In this document: positions 23,398-35,208 of the stretch, one piece after another | Position numbering within the stretch: the first letter of the stretch is position 1 | Layout of the letters: every line of letters starts with the position of its first letter | NCBI RefSeq assembly: GCF_003597395.2 | Contig: NC_133770.1 | Span: 295,929,618 to 295,993,617 of the forward strand | DNA: 64,000 nt | Source: Chelonoidis abingdonii | Taxonomy: Eukaryota; Chordata; Testudines; Testudinidae | Reading direction: 5' to 3' | Position numbers and translations under genes: made by a program | The notes under the pieces: model-generated | What the model saw: the letters and a program-made list of their open reading frames with translations, nothing else | Database searches by the model: none | What the model was told of the DNA's origin: nothing

Positions 23398-24235
23398 GGA
23401 ATGAAAGACACCCTGTGAAATTTAATATATTGTCACTTACCATTATGATCAGAGTCAGGCAAAGAATAAATTTCCTACACATTCTTTTCATATCTTGCAC
23501 TACACAGATACATATATAAGCACACAGGTAGCAAAAGGTGACTGAAGAGATGAACAAGGGGACTTCAAAAGTGCCAATAACGTTTTTAGCTACAAATATT
23601 GCATAGGCGGAAAACAAAATTTAAAAAAAAGTGTCTCTCTATACCCAGGCTATGAATATAATTAAAATCCTGTTCTGTCTAAGTGAGCCAGGGTTAAGAA
23701 CAGGGATTTCTACTCTTAAAAAAAGATCAAAAGCATAGGAAGGATGAAAGGCAGAGCTCCCATGCCCTAGAGGCTATAGAGTAATTGGAAGTTGACAGCA
23801 CTTAACCTGCTTTTAAATCAAAGACTATCGATGCATAGAGATCTGAATTTCATCTTGGTGCCTTTTTTTAAGATCTCTTGGTTAATTCAACCAAAACGCT
23901 AATAAGATCAGGCTGTCCTGAAGCAGGCATTTACAGTACAGTATAATCCTCAAGATAAATATCCATAAGTAAGTCCCAATTGATTGATACAGGTATTATC
24001 CTGCACTTAGTGACTAAAGTGTGGATGTTAATGTTATATTAAGAGACAAGAGTAAAGAATATTTTGGATCCATCAGAAGACAGAAAGGTATTTTTTCTTT
24101 TCTCTACATGTTGTGCATATAGCACTATTAATAACACTTTGCACTGGAATAGTGCGATTCATCTGAGGTATCAAAGTGTTTTGCATAACTTCATTGAAGT
24201 CTCATAACTTGGGATACACTTCACTTCAAACAGGA
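23398..24235. other. Spacer, nothing recognised
   Basis: AT-rich sequence with no gene, RNA or named repeat. Confidence 0.55.
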
Positions 24236-24305
24236 ATTATTTCTGGCCTGTGTTATGCAGAAGGTCAGATCACAGTGGTCCCTTCTGGCTTTGGAATCTA
24301 TGACC
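24236..24305 (+). mobile_element. CR1 3' end fragment
   Basis: CTGGCCTGTGTTATGCAGAA, GGTCAGATCACAGTGGTCCC and TTCTGGCTTTGGAATCTATGA: the terminal bases of CR1, same subfamily as 23300-23397. Confidence 0.8.
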
Positions 24306-24332
24306 CTAAACCATCCTGTTACATAAGGAAGC

Positions 24333-24450
24333 GCTATTATCCCTCTTCCGCAGATGGGGAAACTGAGGTACGGAAAGTTTATATAACCTGACCAAGTCTA
24401 CACAGCAAGTCTGTAACAGTGATGGGAATGGAACTGGGTACTCCTAAATA
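24333..24450 (-). mobile_element. MIR-like SINE fragment
   Basis: CGCAGATGGGGAAACTGAGG, GACCAAGTCTACACAGCAAG and TGGAACTGGGTACTCC match the reverse of the MIR core ('cagatgaggaaactgaggc', 'gtcacacagcta'). Confidence 0.75.
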
Positions 24451-25149
24451 CTCAAATGCCTTTTGATCATGCCCCTAAAGAAGTGGCTTTTGTAATAATG
24501 TTTCAGTGGGCACAGGTGTGGTGACAACTCCAAAGCCCCAGGATAAGGATGCTCAGACTTTGCAAAACCAAGGACTGCGCTGATCAATATGCCAAGAACC
24601 TAAGGGACAATTATACACTACACTACGTGTATCTATAACCAGCAGTTGCTAATAACAGATCTCCCTATTCTCCCATTGATATGCAAGTTCAAGACACCAA
24701 TAGGAGCATTTATCTGTGCATGGGTCTGTCTGTCTCTCTGTGTGTGGGGATGGACAGACTATTCTCCAAATGGCCAGTAAAAGTTATGCTAAATATATTC
24801 TGAAAAATCTAAACAGAGGCTAAACAAAGAACAGCTATTGTTGAAATTATTATACACTAGTGAGACAAGAAAACTCAATTCATTAATAGAGGAACATCAG
24901 AGGAAAAATATGCTAGTGTACATTAAGAAATCACAGTCTTATCTGCCTTGCATGCATAAATTATAAAGTCCTTGTTGATAACAGAAAATAATCCTTAGGG
25001 ACTCACTGGTTCTAAGGCTGTTCATGAGAGGCAGAATGGTTCAGCTCTTGGTTCCCAGTTGAAATCCAACCCAGGTCAGAAGTTACCTTATGGTTTTAAT
25101 GTGATCTACTGCATGCAAAGTGAGTAGAGCAGGCTGAGCCCCGTTCCCA
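24451..25149. other. Spacer, nothing recognised
   Basis: AT-rich sequence without recognisable features. Confidence 0.55.
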
Positions 25150-25157
25150 GTAGACAG

Positions 25158-25285
25158 CATAGGTGCTGGAACTAGGGGCGCTATCACACTCCCTGGCTTA
25201 AAGTGGTTTCCATCAGACACAGGGTTTACAGTTTGGTTCAATGGCTCTCAGCACCCCCACTATACAAAGAGTTCTAGCACCCCTG
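25158..25285. mobile_element. hAT-type MITE (128 bp)
   Basis: Ends CATAGGTGCTGGAAC and GTTCTAGCACCCCTG are inverted repeats with three mismatches. GTAGACAG (25150-25157) and ATAGACAG (25286-25293) form an 8-bp target duplication with one change. Non-coding. The element at 52609-52888 has related ends. Confidence 0.8.
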
Positions 25286-25293
25286 ATAGACAG

Positions 25294-26362
25294 GGATCCA
25301 CACTACCTGTGCCACGTATTGGGGCCCTTTTACGGATGACAAAAGAGTGGGCATGGACACAACCTTCCCCCCTTCCCGTAAAGAGAATCTCATCTGGGTA
25401 TGGGTTGAGCAGGGCAGGGTGGCATCAGGGAATCTTCAATGTCCAGGACTCCTGATCCAGCAGCACTCCCCACCACTCACCTCACACGCACAGAGAACAC
25501 AATCCTATTTGCCAGTGCCACTGCCCTGGCATCAAAGTTTGGTAATGGACAAATCTCAAACTAAAAACCAGCCTAACCCTAATATATTGCCAGGGTTAGC
25601 CCATTTGGGCTAAAAGGTTTGTCTTATTTCATGACGTGCACTTTTCAGGGATGTGTGTGAGGGAAACAAACCACCACAGGAAGCACAGCCCTAAAGAAAT
25701 TGTGCAGCACCTGAACCAAGCTATTTGCTCACTGAGATTTTAAGCCCTACATTTAGTCACATTTCTGCTGTAGCTTCTCCTTGCTCTGAAAGAAGATTGC
25801 TTTGGTAGCAGAGCCGATACTGTAAATGATACACAGTTAGCGTTGCTGGACTCAATGACGTTAAACTGGGCAAGCAGAACTCCAAGACTATAGGATGAAA
25901 GACTACTGAACATAGAGAGACAGACACAGAAACAAATGTAATAGTAATTTAAATTCCGACGTATTCAATCTGGCAATACTTGCATTACAGTCAAGTCAAT
26001 AAAGCAACTTTGAACGGAGTTTAATTTGATGTGACAGACACATCAATCTGTCTGAGAAACTGCCTCAGGGTCCAACAGCACCATGCAAAGAGGAAAAGAA
26101 AAGATTAACATTCTGGCTATTACCTTTTCAGTGCTATTGAGACTGCGAAGGTAAAAGCTCATTCTTTGTCTAGATAGGATGGGCAAACTTGTTTCCTGGC
26201 AAACACAGCCAATAAGCTTTCCCCTCTTAGGGATATAGGGAAATCCCACAGCAGTTGCAATCCAGCTCGCATACAAAGATACTGACTGTTTCACAGTAAT
26301 CTGTGACCCTGCACCAAGGCATATTTGCCCAGGTGCCCATACAACTGAGTTTGGGAGCTAAG
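25294..26362. other. Spacer, nothing recognised
   Basis: No gene, RNA or named repeat seen. Confidence 0.5.
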
Positions 26363-26925
26363 ATCGAGGGAAGTGATTATTCCCCTCTATTCAGCACTGG
26401 TGAGGCCACACCTAGAGTATTGCGTTCAGTTTAGGGCTCCCCACTACAGAAGGGATGTGGACAAATTGGAGAGAGTCCAGAGGAGGGCAATGAAAATGAT
26501 TAAGGGGCTGGGGTACATGACTTATGAGGAGAGGCTGAGGGAACTGGGTTTATTTAGTCTGCAGAAGAGAAGAGTGAGGGGGTATTTGATAGCAGTCTTC
26601 AACTACCTGAAGGGGGGTTCCAAAGAGGATGCAGCTTGGTTGTTCTCAGTGGTGGCAGATGACAGAACAAGGAGTAATGGTCTCAAGTTACGGTGGGGGA
26701 GGTCTAGGTTGGATATTAGGAAACATTATTTCACTAGGAGGGTGGTGAAGCACTGGAATGGGTTACCTAGGGAGGTGGTGGAGTCTCCGTCCTTAGAGGT
26801 TTTTAAGGCCTGGATTGAGAAAGCCCTGGCTGGGATGATTTAGTTGGGGTTGGTCCCGCTTTGAGCAGGGGGTTGGACTAGATGACCTCCTGAGGTCTCT
26901 TCCAACCCTAATCTTCTATGATTCT
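26363..26925 (+). mobile_element. CR1 LINE 3' end, well preserved
   Basis: 5'-truncated CR1 on the plus strand, starting within ORF2 (GATCGAGGGAAGTGATTATT) and running to the 3' end GGTCTCTTCCAACCCTAATC and CTTCTATGATTCTA, the CR1 terminal short repeat. The coding part is open throughout, so this is one of the younger CR1 copies here. Confidence 0.96.
26373..26843 (+). pseudogene. CR1 ORF2 C-terminal fragment (open, 156 codons)
   Basis: Encodes the end of the CR1 ORF2 polyprotein, downstream of the reverse transcriptase palm: [75 protein letters not shown] and [19 protein letters not shown]. There are no internal stops. The endonuclease and catalytic RT domains are absent because of 5' truncation, so it has no enzymatic capacity. 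The initial Met is simply an internal codon of the LINE frame. The stop is followed by about 80 bases of CR1 3' UTR. Confidence 0.93.
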
Positions 26926-27225
26926 AAGCCAACGTAGGATATTTTTGGTTAGGCAATCAGGGCTAGAAAGATTGGATAGTAGCCATCCTGATGAGAAATT
27001 ACACAGCACCCACTGTCTCACTGAGGGTCACTCAAACCTGGTCGTCAGGAGGAGCTTAAAATTAATACCATTAGAAGACAGTGTTCCACATTCTTCAACT
27101 GCAGCAGAGTCAGCTGAGATCAGGGGAAGGACAAGTCAGATACATCATTAATAATAAAATACTCTCATGCATGCTTACCTTTCTTTGAAAAGGGCTTGAC
27201 AAATTACAATATACACATAGGTATA

Positions 27226-27830
27226 TATAACGTGAGGGGGGTTACAACTCCACAGGGACCCGGAAAGGGTTATCAAACTGCTGTAAACTCAATCAGTCTC
27301 ACTCACCACGGATGCCAATCATGAAGGAAAGGGCTAAAAAGAGGAGAGCCCGCAGCTGGCGGCTGGCTGGGAAGGAGAACAGACCTACAGCTCTCACTTG
27401 GGGAGCTAGGAGCTGAGTGAGATTGCTCCCTGTCAGAGTCTCCCAAGAAGGAAAGCAGGCCCCGACACGGGACTGGGTGGACCTGCTGGTGACTGAATAA
27501 GCCTAAGACAGGGGGTGTCTCACCAGAAGGGAAGGACTGAGAGTTCAGGCTACCGGGCAGATGAACAAATAACCCCAGAGAAGCAGAAAACGAACCCAGT
27601 TGGGACAGATTCCTTTATTTTGTGTCTGTTTTGGGACTGTTACTTTGGACTCTGCGACCCTGGAAGGGAGTTGAACTTATGCAGCGATCTGTTTGGAGGG
27701 CTGAGCCATGTCAGTCAGCAGAGTGGGATGGAAATTCTGTTGGGGGAAACTGAGGCAGTGCTGCTGCAGCGCTGTGCTTTGCAATGAGGCAGACAGGGGC
27801 TGGTGATGCCGCAACAGTACATCACGCTAA
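27226..27830 (+). other. Possible LTR-like repeat, unclassified
   Basis: A compositionally distinct (purine-rich, GC-richer) block between AT-rich flanks, from GTGAGGGGGGTTACAACTCC to GATGCCGCAACAGTACA. It looks like an LTR or other interspersed repeat by composition only. No paired ends or target duplication were found. Confidence 0.25.
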
Positions 27831-28471
27831 CCACTTCACCCACCGATGAAGTGCACCCTCCTCTGGGGTGAGACACAATATCTCTTTAATAGTGCACAGC
27901 AGCACAGCACATCAGTTTACAAAAAGGAGGTGAAGAATAGCGTGCATCCAATTAAGCCTGCAGAAAAATTATAAGCCAGCAGAATACAGTTAGTCAAACC
28001 AGATTATGGCCATGACACCAAGGTTATACCAATCCCCAACCAGTTATTCCATATGGTGTCTCCACAGATAAAATCCAATGACTGATCCATCAAATAGTTC
28101 CTTCCACAACACTATAATTAAACGGTAAATGATACCACACAAACTATGGCAAATGTTGGTTAAGAAACACGAGCTATACTGGGGCATTGCACAAATACAG
28201 CTTTGTGCAAACAATTTTCAATCAGCCAAAATCACATAGACACACTTTGCATCTGAGGCTCAGGCGGATTAGGGTGTGAAATATAATTAATTTATTCTAA
28301 TCAGATGGAGGTGATAACATATCAAACAAACGGGGCATGCAGATTTCATGTTTTACAGTAACATTTCCTAAGTGTATCTGCATGACTAATCTGATACTTC
28401 ATGAATGAATGCTGCAATGTATAATAATATATGCACTGTATAATGTATGGAGAGAGAGAGAGAATACAAAT
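27831..28471. other. Spacer, nothing recognised
   Basis: AT-rich. A short GA microsatellite (about 7 repeats) lies at 28449-28463. Nothing else seen. Confidence 0.55.
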
Positions 28472-28546
28472 ACAGGGCTTGATCCAAACCCACTGAAGTA
28501 TCTGGGAGTTTTTCCATTGATTTCAGTGAGCATTGGATCAAACCCA
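28472..28546. repeat. Short palindromic repeat
   Basis: GGCTTGATCCAAACCCACTG pairs with the complement of TCAGTGAGCATTGGATCAAA. A perfect-ended inverted repeat of about 75 bases, of the MITE-like type; related in style to families P1 and P2 but with different arms. Confidence 0.6.
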
Positions 28547-29030
28547 TAGTACCTCAGACACAACGACGCGGGTCATAGGAGAACATGGATCTACAGATGC
28601 CTCATTAGTACAAAAAAGTGACTACAAAATGCAGTGCTCATTACTGAATTGATTGAATTAGCAGGGGAGTGGATAAAGGATTAAATAAAACCCCACCAAT
28701 GTATCACCAGAAGTTCTCAGTTCATTTGTCAACTGCAATTTATTTGCAATTTCAAAACTACGTATTACTGTATATAACTTTTACAAAAGAATGTCTCAGA
28801 ATGGATCTTCACTACAACAGCTGTTATTAAATCCTGGCTAAAAGCAGCACAGAGAGGCCTCCAATTTTCTTGTGCAAATAAAAAGTAGCTGTTCAATAAA
28901 TTGTTCAAGTTTGAATGTACATATAATTTTACTGACTATATATCGCTTACGTTATCATCTTATGTGCTCCATGCACTTCACAGACATCACCCATCCTCCT
29001 CGCCTCTCAGTGAGACACATACATATTAGT

Positions 29031-29150
29031 ACGCCCTATTTTACAAATAGGGAAACTGAGGCAGGCAAATGCCCATGGCTACAGACTGTCCGTGTCAGAA
29101 GCTGGGTTCCAACTCAGGACTTCCTGATTCCCACCCATGTTCTCAGATCA
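29031..29150 (-). mobile_element. MIR-like SINE fragment
   Basis: CCCTATTTTACAAATAGGGA and AACTGAGGCAGGCAAATGCC, then GAAGCTGGGTTCCAACTCAGG, match the reverse of the MIR core and its 'cagagctgggattcgaacccagg' block. Confidence 0.75.
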
Positions 29151-29230
29151 TGAGTTCATGCCTTCTGATTATTGTAATAATTTAAATAAAACAATCAGGT
29201 ATCTGACACACAATACTGCATGGTCTAACC

Positions 29231-29839
29231 CAGGGGTGGGCAAACTACTGCCCAGGGGCCGTATCTGGCCCTCCAGATGTTTTAATTCAGCCCTCGAGCT
29301 CCAGCTGGGGAGCAGGGTAAGGGGCTTGCCCCGCTCTGGCGCTCCAACCAGGGAGCAGGGTCTGGGGCTTGCCCCGCTCCACGCGGTGCCCAAGAGCAAT
29401 GGCACGTTGCCCCTCCAACTCCTATACGTAGGGGCAGCCAGGGGCTCTGCACGCTGTCCCTGGCCCCAAGTGATGCCCCTGCAGCTCCCATTGGTTGGGA
29501 ACTGCGGCCAATGGGAGTTGCAGGGGTAACGCCTGTGGACAGGGCAGCGCGCAGAGCCACCTGGCCGCGCCTCCGCTGCTTGAGATAAGCGCCGTCCAGC
29601 GTCTGCACCCCGATCCCCTCCTACACCCCAACCCCCTGCCCCAGCCCTGATTCCCCTCCAAACTCCTCAGTCCCAGCCCAGATCATCCTCCTGCATCCTG
29701 AACTCTTCATTTCTGTCCCCACACCAGAGCCCTCACCCCCTCCTGCACTGCAGCTCCCAATTTTGTGAGCATTCATGGCCCACCATACAACTTTCATACC
29801 CAGATGTGGCTCTCAGGCCAACAAGTTTGCCCACCTCTG
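29231..29839. mobile_element. hAT-type non-autonomous element (609 bp), perfect target duplication
   Basis: Ends CAGGGGTGGGCAAACT and AGTTTGCCCACCTCTG are inverted repeats with one mismatch. GTCTAACC flanks both sides exactly (29223-29230 and 29840-29847). GC-rich body with internal duplications (CTTGCCCCGCTC twice). Open frames of 78-130 codons on both strands reflect composition; no transposase. Confidence 0.94.
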
Positions 29840-29847
29840 GTCTAACC

Positions 29848-30380
29848 TAATTAAACTACAAACTTTTCCTTTAGAAAACATGAAATATTTTTTTTTAAGA
29901 GACATTTCTGTACCACACTGAAAGGGAGCAAATGGAATAAAAAGATTGGTGCTACAATTGTTCAAAGAACGAATAAAGCAATCCATTCAACTGATTACAT
30001 CTCCGTGCACCCCCCAAATGGCTTTGCTTGCATGCTGAATAAATAAATAAATACGTACATAGATTCACATTTTGCAACGCTTATCTTTGCTTTTTCTCAG
30101 CTGCCTCAGCCACTTTGTCTCCTCCCACCAGTCTCATTGTGAGGCAAAATAAGAGTGGTTTTTTTTTAAGAAAATGACAAAATTAAAAGCTCTTTCATTC
30201 TGCAAGACCTCTATGTTTCATGGCATATTATTGTCTAACGCCATGTTGTTATCTGCTGAGAACAGAAACATAAATTAAGACCTTTTCATGCACATTTGGC
30301 AATTATGTTCTGTTATGCAAAGCTCTTTTCCCCCTTGCATAAATATTAGCTCTTTATTTTAGTAGATGAGATTCCAGAAG
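29848..30380. other. Spacer, nothing recognised
   Basis: AT-rich, with a short AAAT repeat at about 30039-30053. Ends at the DIRS terminus. Confidence 0.55.
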
Positions 30381-30601
30381 AAAAAACGGTTGCCTACCTT
30401 TTGGTAACTGTTATTCTTCGAGATGTGTTGTTCATGTCCATTCAAAGTAGGTGTGCACGCGCCACGTGCATGCCAGCCGGAAGATTTCCCCCTAGCAGCG
30501 TCCATAGGGTTGACTCAGGTGCCCCCTGGAGAGGCGCCACCATGGCACCCTATAAAGGGGCCCATCGACCCTCCACCCCCTCAGTTCCTTCTTGCCGGCA
30601 C
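30381..30601 (-). repeat. DIRS copy B terminal repeat, 3' side of the element
   Basis: From about 30411 to 30600 it is the reverse complement of 38952-39141 (shared blocks ATGTCCATTCAAAGTAGG, GCATGCCAGCC, CCCTATAAAGGGGCC, CTCAGTTCCTTCTT). The outer 30 bases (30381-30410) have no partner in the other terminus but are copied in the ICR at 30631-30692. It carries TATAAA at 30551-30556 reading into the element. Confidence 0.92.
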
Positions 30602-30630
30602 TCCGACAGAGGGGCAAGAGGGTGGGTATT

Positions 30631-30728
30631 GGAATGGACATGAACAACACATCTCGAAGAACAAATTACCAAAAGGTGGGTAACCGTTTTTTCTTCTTCG
30701 AGTGGTTGTTCATGTCCATTCAAAGTAG
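30631..30728 (-). repeat. DIRS copy B internal complementary region
   Basis: 30631-30692 is the reverse complement of the left terminus (about 30381-30445), and 30691-30728 (TTCTTCTTCGAGTGGTTGTT onward) is the reverse complement of the right terminus (about 39104-39141). The two parts are fused, giving a copy of the joined ends. In DIRS elements such a region is thought to act as template for completing a circular DNA intermediate. It lies next to the recombinase end of the element, as in DIRS-1. Confidence 0.9.
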
Positions 30729-30799
30729 GTGACTCACAAGCCTAACCTTAGGAGGTGGGGTCAAAGACCACTGCTGACTGGAGTACTGCACGACCAAAG

Positions 30800-31760
30800 G
30801 CTGCATCATCCCTAGCCTGGTGCGTGATGGCATAGTGAGACAAGAATGTGTGGATGGAGGACCATGTGGCCACTCTACAAATCTCCTGAGTCGGAACCTG
30901 AGCCAGGAATGCCACCAAGGAGGCCTGCGCCCTGGTGGAATGGGCTGTGACCGGAGGGACAGGCGTCTTTGCTATATGGTAGCATTTCCGGATGCAGGTC
31001 GCGATCCACGAAGAGATTCACTGAGAGGAGACCGGGAGCCACTTCATCCTCTCTGCCACTGCGACGAAGAGCTGGGTCAAGCGTCTGAACGGCTTAGTAT
31101 GCTCTATGTAAAAAGCCAAGGCCCTGCAGACATCCAGGGAGTATAGCCTCCGCTCTTCGCTGGAGGCGTGTGGTTTCGGGTAAAACACCAGGAGAAAGAT
31201 GTCTTGGCCCATATGGAATTGTGAAACGACCTTGGGTAGGAAAGCCGGATGAGGTCTAAGTTGGACCTTGTCCTTGTAGAAGACTGTGTATGAGGGCTCA
31301 GACGTTAACGCTCGAAGCTCCGACACCCGTCAGGCCGAGGTGATGGCCACCAGGAAGGCAGTCTTGTATGACAGGTACAGCAGGGAGCACGAGGACAGAG
31401 GCTCAAAGGGAGGCCCCGAGAGGACGGAGCGGACCAGGCTCAGGTCCCAAGCAGGGGTCGGCTGACGCACATGAGGGTAGAGCCTGTCCATAACCCTTGA
31501 GGAAATGCCCAACCAGTGGGTTCGCAAACACTGAGGTACCTCGTTCTCCTGGATGAAAGGCGGATATGGCCGCCAAATGTACATGAATGGAAGAAAGGGA
31601 GAGGCCCAGTTCTCTTAGGTGAAGCAAGTAGTCAAGGACAACAGGAATTGGAACCCCAGTGGGTTGTGACCCTGCTGACCCGACCAGATGGAGAAGCACT
31701 TCCATTTGGCCAGGTAGGTGGCCCTAGTCAATGGTTTCCTGCTACCCAGCAGCACCTGCC
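30800..31760 (-). pseudogene. DIRS tyrosine recombinase relic (copy B)
   Basis: Integrase of the lambda tyrosine recombinase class that would insert the circular DNA intermediate. Visible on the minus strand: the core-binding region (PIPVVLDYLLHLRELGLSL, AAISAFHPGERG), then the catalytic region with RVSELRALTSEP, YKDKVQLRPHPAFLPKVVSQ and SLDVCRALAFYIEHTK, then an H-x2-R box (TAHSTRA, near 30940), and a tyrosine in HYAI (near 30830). The codon just before RVSEL is a TGA stop where copy A has an arginine, and the frame shifts at least twice, so no active enzyme is made. Confidence 0.88.
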
Positions 31761-31934
31761 TGACCTGCTGGGAACACTGCAACTGCACCGGGTTCAGCTA
31801 TGGAGCATCCAGGCTGTAAGGTGAAGGGACTCAAGGTTTGGATGGCGGAGGGAGCCCCGGTCCTTCGTGATCAGGTCCGGAAGTAGGGGCAATGTGACGA
31901 GTGCCTGAACGGACATGTGCAGGAGTGACGTATA

Positions 31935-33810
31935 CTAATGCTGGAGCGGCCATGCCGGAGCTATCAGGATTACCCTGGCGCGATCCCTGCGAATCTTTAA
32001 AATCACCCTGTGTATCAGGGGAATTGGAGGAAAGACATAGAGCAGGCCATCTTCCCATGGCTTAAGGAAAGCATCCGACAGAGACCCCCGACTGCGGCCC
32101 AGAAGGGAGCAAAACCATCGGCACTTCCTGTTTTCTCTTGAGGCAAACAGGTCTAACCAGGGAAAGCCCCAGAGCTGGAAAACTGAGCGCACCACGTCCC
32201 ATCAGAGGCACCATTCGTGACCCTGAAACGAGCGGCTGAGGGTGTCCACCAAGCCTTTCTGCTCCCCGGTAGATAGAACGCTGTCAGGTGAGTGGCATTG
32301 TGGACGCAGAAATCCCACAGCGCGAGGGCTTCCCTGCAGAGGGGAGAAGAGCATGCACCCCCGTTTGTTGATATAAAAGACTGCCGCCGTGTTGTCCGAA
32401 AGGACTGAAACACACTTGCCAGCCAGGTGAGACCAGAAGGTCAAACAAGCCAGATAGACCGCTCTCAGTTCCCTGACATTGATATGCAACTGGAGGTCCT
32501 CTGGCGTCCACAAGCCCTGCGTCCTGAGGCGTCCCAGGTGCGCTCCCCAACCTCGATCTGAGGCGCCTGTCACCAGGGAGAGGGAGGGCTGCGGGACAGC
32601 AAAAAGAATGCCCATGCAGACTTCCTGCGGGTTGAGCCACCACTGAAGCGAGTGCAGCACCAAGCAGGGAACAGACACTACGGAGTCCAGGGGGTCCCTG
32701 ACCGGGCAACAGACTTGCCAAACAGGACTGCAATGGGCAAAGCCGGAGTCTGGCGTGGACCACCACACAGGTGCATGCCGCCATGTGGCCCAACAGCCAG
32801 ATGCAAACTCGCACCGTGGTAACCGGGGCGCAGTGCAGTCCGAGGATGAGCTCGGAAATTGCATGGAACCTGGACTCTGGCAGATACGTTTTGGCATGTG
32901 TGGAGTCCAGAACCGCTCCTATGAACTCTGTGCGTTGCGTTGGAGACAGGGTGGATTTGGCATCGTTCAAGAGGAGGCCCAGATCGAGAAAGGTCCGCCT
33001 GATGAACAGCACTTGGGTCTCTACCTGCTCCTTGGAGTGGCCCTTTATGAGCCAGTCGTCCAGGTAGGGGAATACCTGGATGCTGTGCCTGCACAGGAAG
33101 GCCACCACGACCGCCATGCACTTCGTGAAAACCCTGGGAGCAGCTGACAGGCCAAACGGGAGCACCATGAACTGCAGATGGACGCCAGCCATGACGAACC
33201 TGAGTTACTGGTGGTGCCGTGGAATTATGACGATGTGGAAGTAGGCGTCCTTTAAGCCGAAGATTGCACACCAATCTCCTGGATCCAGGGAGGGAATGAT
33301 CGAGGACAGGAGACCAAGCGGAACTTGAGTTTCCTCACAAACTTGTTCAGTCGCCGCAAGTCTAGGATGGGTCTCAGGCCCCCTTTTGTCTTCGGTACGA
33401 GGAAGTACCGGGAGTAGAAGCCTTTGCCCCTGCGCTCCCGTGGGACTTCCTCCACTTCCCCTTCCTCCGTGAGGGACTTCACTTCTTGAACTAGAAGTTG
33501 CTCGTGAGAAGGGTCCCTGAAGAGGGACGGAGAAGGGGGTTGGTGGGGCGGGAGGGAGGGAGAACTGGATAGAATATCCCTTTTCTACCGTGCAGAGCAC
33601 CCATTTGTCCGATGTAATTCGGGACCAGGCATGGTAGACGCGGGAAAGACGTGACCCCAAGGTAGGGGTGGGAGGATCCAGAGTCTCGACTGGTAGGTCG
33701 CCCTCGACCATACCATCAAATAGGGGGTCTAGGCCCAGATGGTGGTCTCGATTGGCCAGACGCCTGGCCGGAGGGCTGACGCTGGTGATGCCTCTTGTCA
33801 TTTCTACCCC
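31935..33810 (-). pseudogene. DIRS reverse transcriptase-RNase H relic (copy B)
   Basis: Polymerase of the DIRS element. Reading leftward: the start of pol overlaps the gag end in another frame (about 33716-33810); LCTVEKGYSIQF; LPRTEDKRG; motif A region as FGLKDAYFHI; LQFMVLPFGLSAAPRVFTK; the catalytic box FPYLDDWLIKG (33049-33070); RNase H with HINVRELRAVYLACLTF, VSVLSDNTAAVFYIN and a DTLSRS box; then a linker LDLFASRENRKC. In motif A the usual aspartate (DLKDAY) is Gly (GLKDAY), which removes a metal-binding residue. Frame changes occur near 33200 and 32300. Vertebrate DIRS often also carry a methyltransferase domain; I could not identify one. Confidence 0.9.
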
Positions 33811-35208
33811 GCCTGCGCCCCAGCTCCTGGCAGGCCTGTGGCTGGTATGGGTGAGTAGCCGCCTGCGGCCTAAATTGTCTGCGATGGGTCGTGGAGGTAT
33901 GCAAGCCCAGTGAGCGAAGCGTGGCACTCGAGTCCTTTAAACTATTGAGACGTTTGTCCGTTTTCTCTGAAAACAGCATCGCCCTTCGAAGGGGAGGTCT
34001 TGAATTGTCTGCTGGACCTCATAGGGCAGGCCCGAGACCTGGAGCCAAGTGCCCCGCTGCACGACCAGGCCCGTGGCCCGGGTGCGTGAGGCTGAGTCCG
34101 CCACATCTAAGGCAGCCTGGAGGGAACCTCGAGAGATCAGTTTGCCCTCCTCCACTAGGGCTGAAAACTCTGATCTCGAGTCCTGGGAAAGGAGCTCCAC
34201 AAACTCTGACATGGCCGAACACGTGTTGTAGCCATATCGTCTTACTATTGCCTGTTGATTGGCAATGTGGAGTTGGAGTTCCCCAGTGGAGTATACCTTC
34301 CTGCCAAAGAGCTCAAGTCTTTTTGCATCCCTGCTCTTTGGCGTTGACCCTTGAAACTCTTGACGCTCCCACTGGTTGGCCGCATCTACTACCAGGGAGT
34401 TGGGGGGAGGGTGGGTGTACAGGTGCTCGTGCCCTTTAGAGGGGATGAAGTAGTGCCGCTCCGTCCTCTTGGCAGTAGGGGCCAATGAGGCTGGTGTTTG
34501 CCATAGGGTGTGGGATGTATCCGCTATCGTCTTTATCAGTGGGAGGGTCACCCTGGATGGCCCTGAGGGGGCCAGGATGTCCACTACAGGGTCCGCGTCC
34601 ACCTCGATCTCCTCCGCTTGGATTGCAAGGCTTTGAGCTGCTCGCCGAAGTAACTGTTGGAGAATTCGAGTGTCCTCTAGGGCCAGAGCCACAGTCGTGC
34701 CCGAGACTGCCTCGTCCGGGGACGACGACAAAGAGATTACATGGAGCGGCCCTTCGTCTGGTGCATGCAGCCCCTCCAGGTCCTGCGGCACACGGTATTG
34801 AGGTTGCGGTGCTGGTTCCAAGTCCAAATGTGGCACCGCGGCCGGTACTGGGGTCGCTAGTGAGCGACTTGGCGTATCATGTGGTGCCGGCGCAGCCTGA
34901 ACTAAAGCCGCTGCCAGTGTCGCTCCCCAGTTAGGGGGTGCTGAACTTGACGATGACACACCCCTGCCTGGTGACGGTGCCGGTGGGGGAGGCAGCTGCG
35001 CCGGGTCCACTGACGTCAAGGACACCGAAGCCAAGCGTGACCGAGGGCCAAACGCCTGGCCTACCAACTGATGGTAGGACCAGGGAGTCCAAAACAGCCA
35101 CTGCTAGGGCAGCTTCCACTGTTGCTGCCACTGCAGGTAATGTTGGTGGCTCACTCCCAACACCGATCTCCTGCTCTGCGACCTGCTGGAGCGATAGGAG
35201 TCCGCCTC

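Noticed and set aside
29137..29661. Overlapping frames on both strands
   Set aside because: They lie in or across a GC-rich hAT-type element with exact target duplications, with no transposase motifs.
31935..32195. A separate methyltransferase domain in the DIRS element
   Set aside because: The segment LDLFASRENRKC and following is typical of the DIRS RNase H-recombinase linker, but I could not find methyltransferase motifs, so I left it as linker.
32755..33147. 130-codon plus-strand frame within DIRS copy B
   Set aside because: Antisense of the reverse transcriptase relic, whose motifs read on the minus strand.
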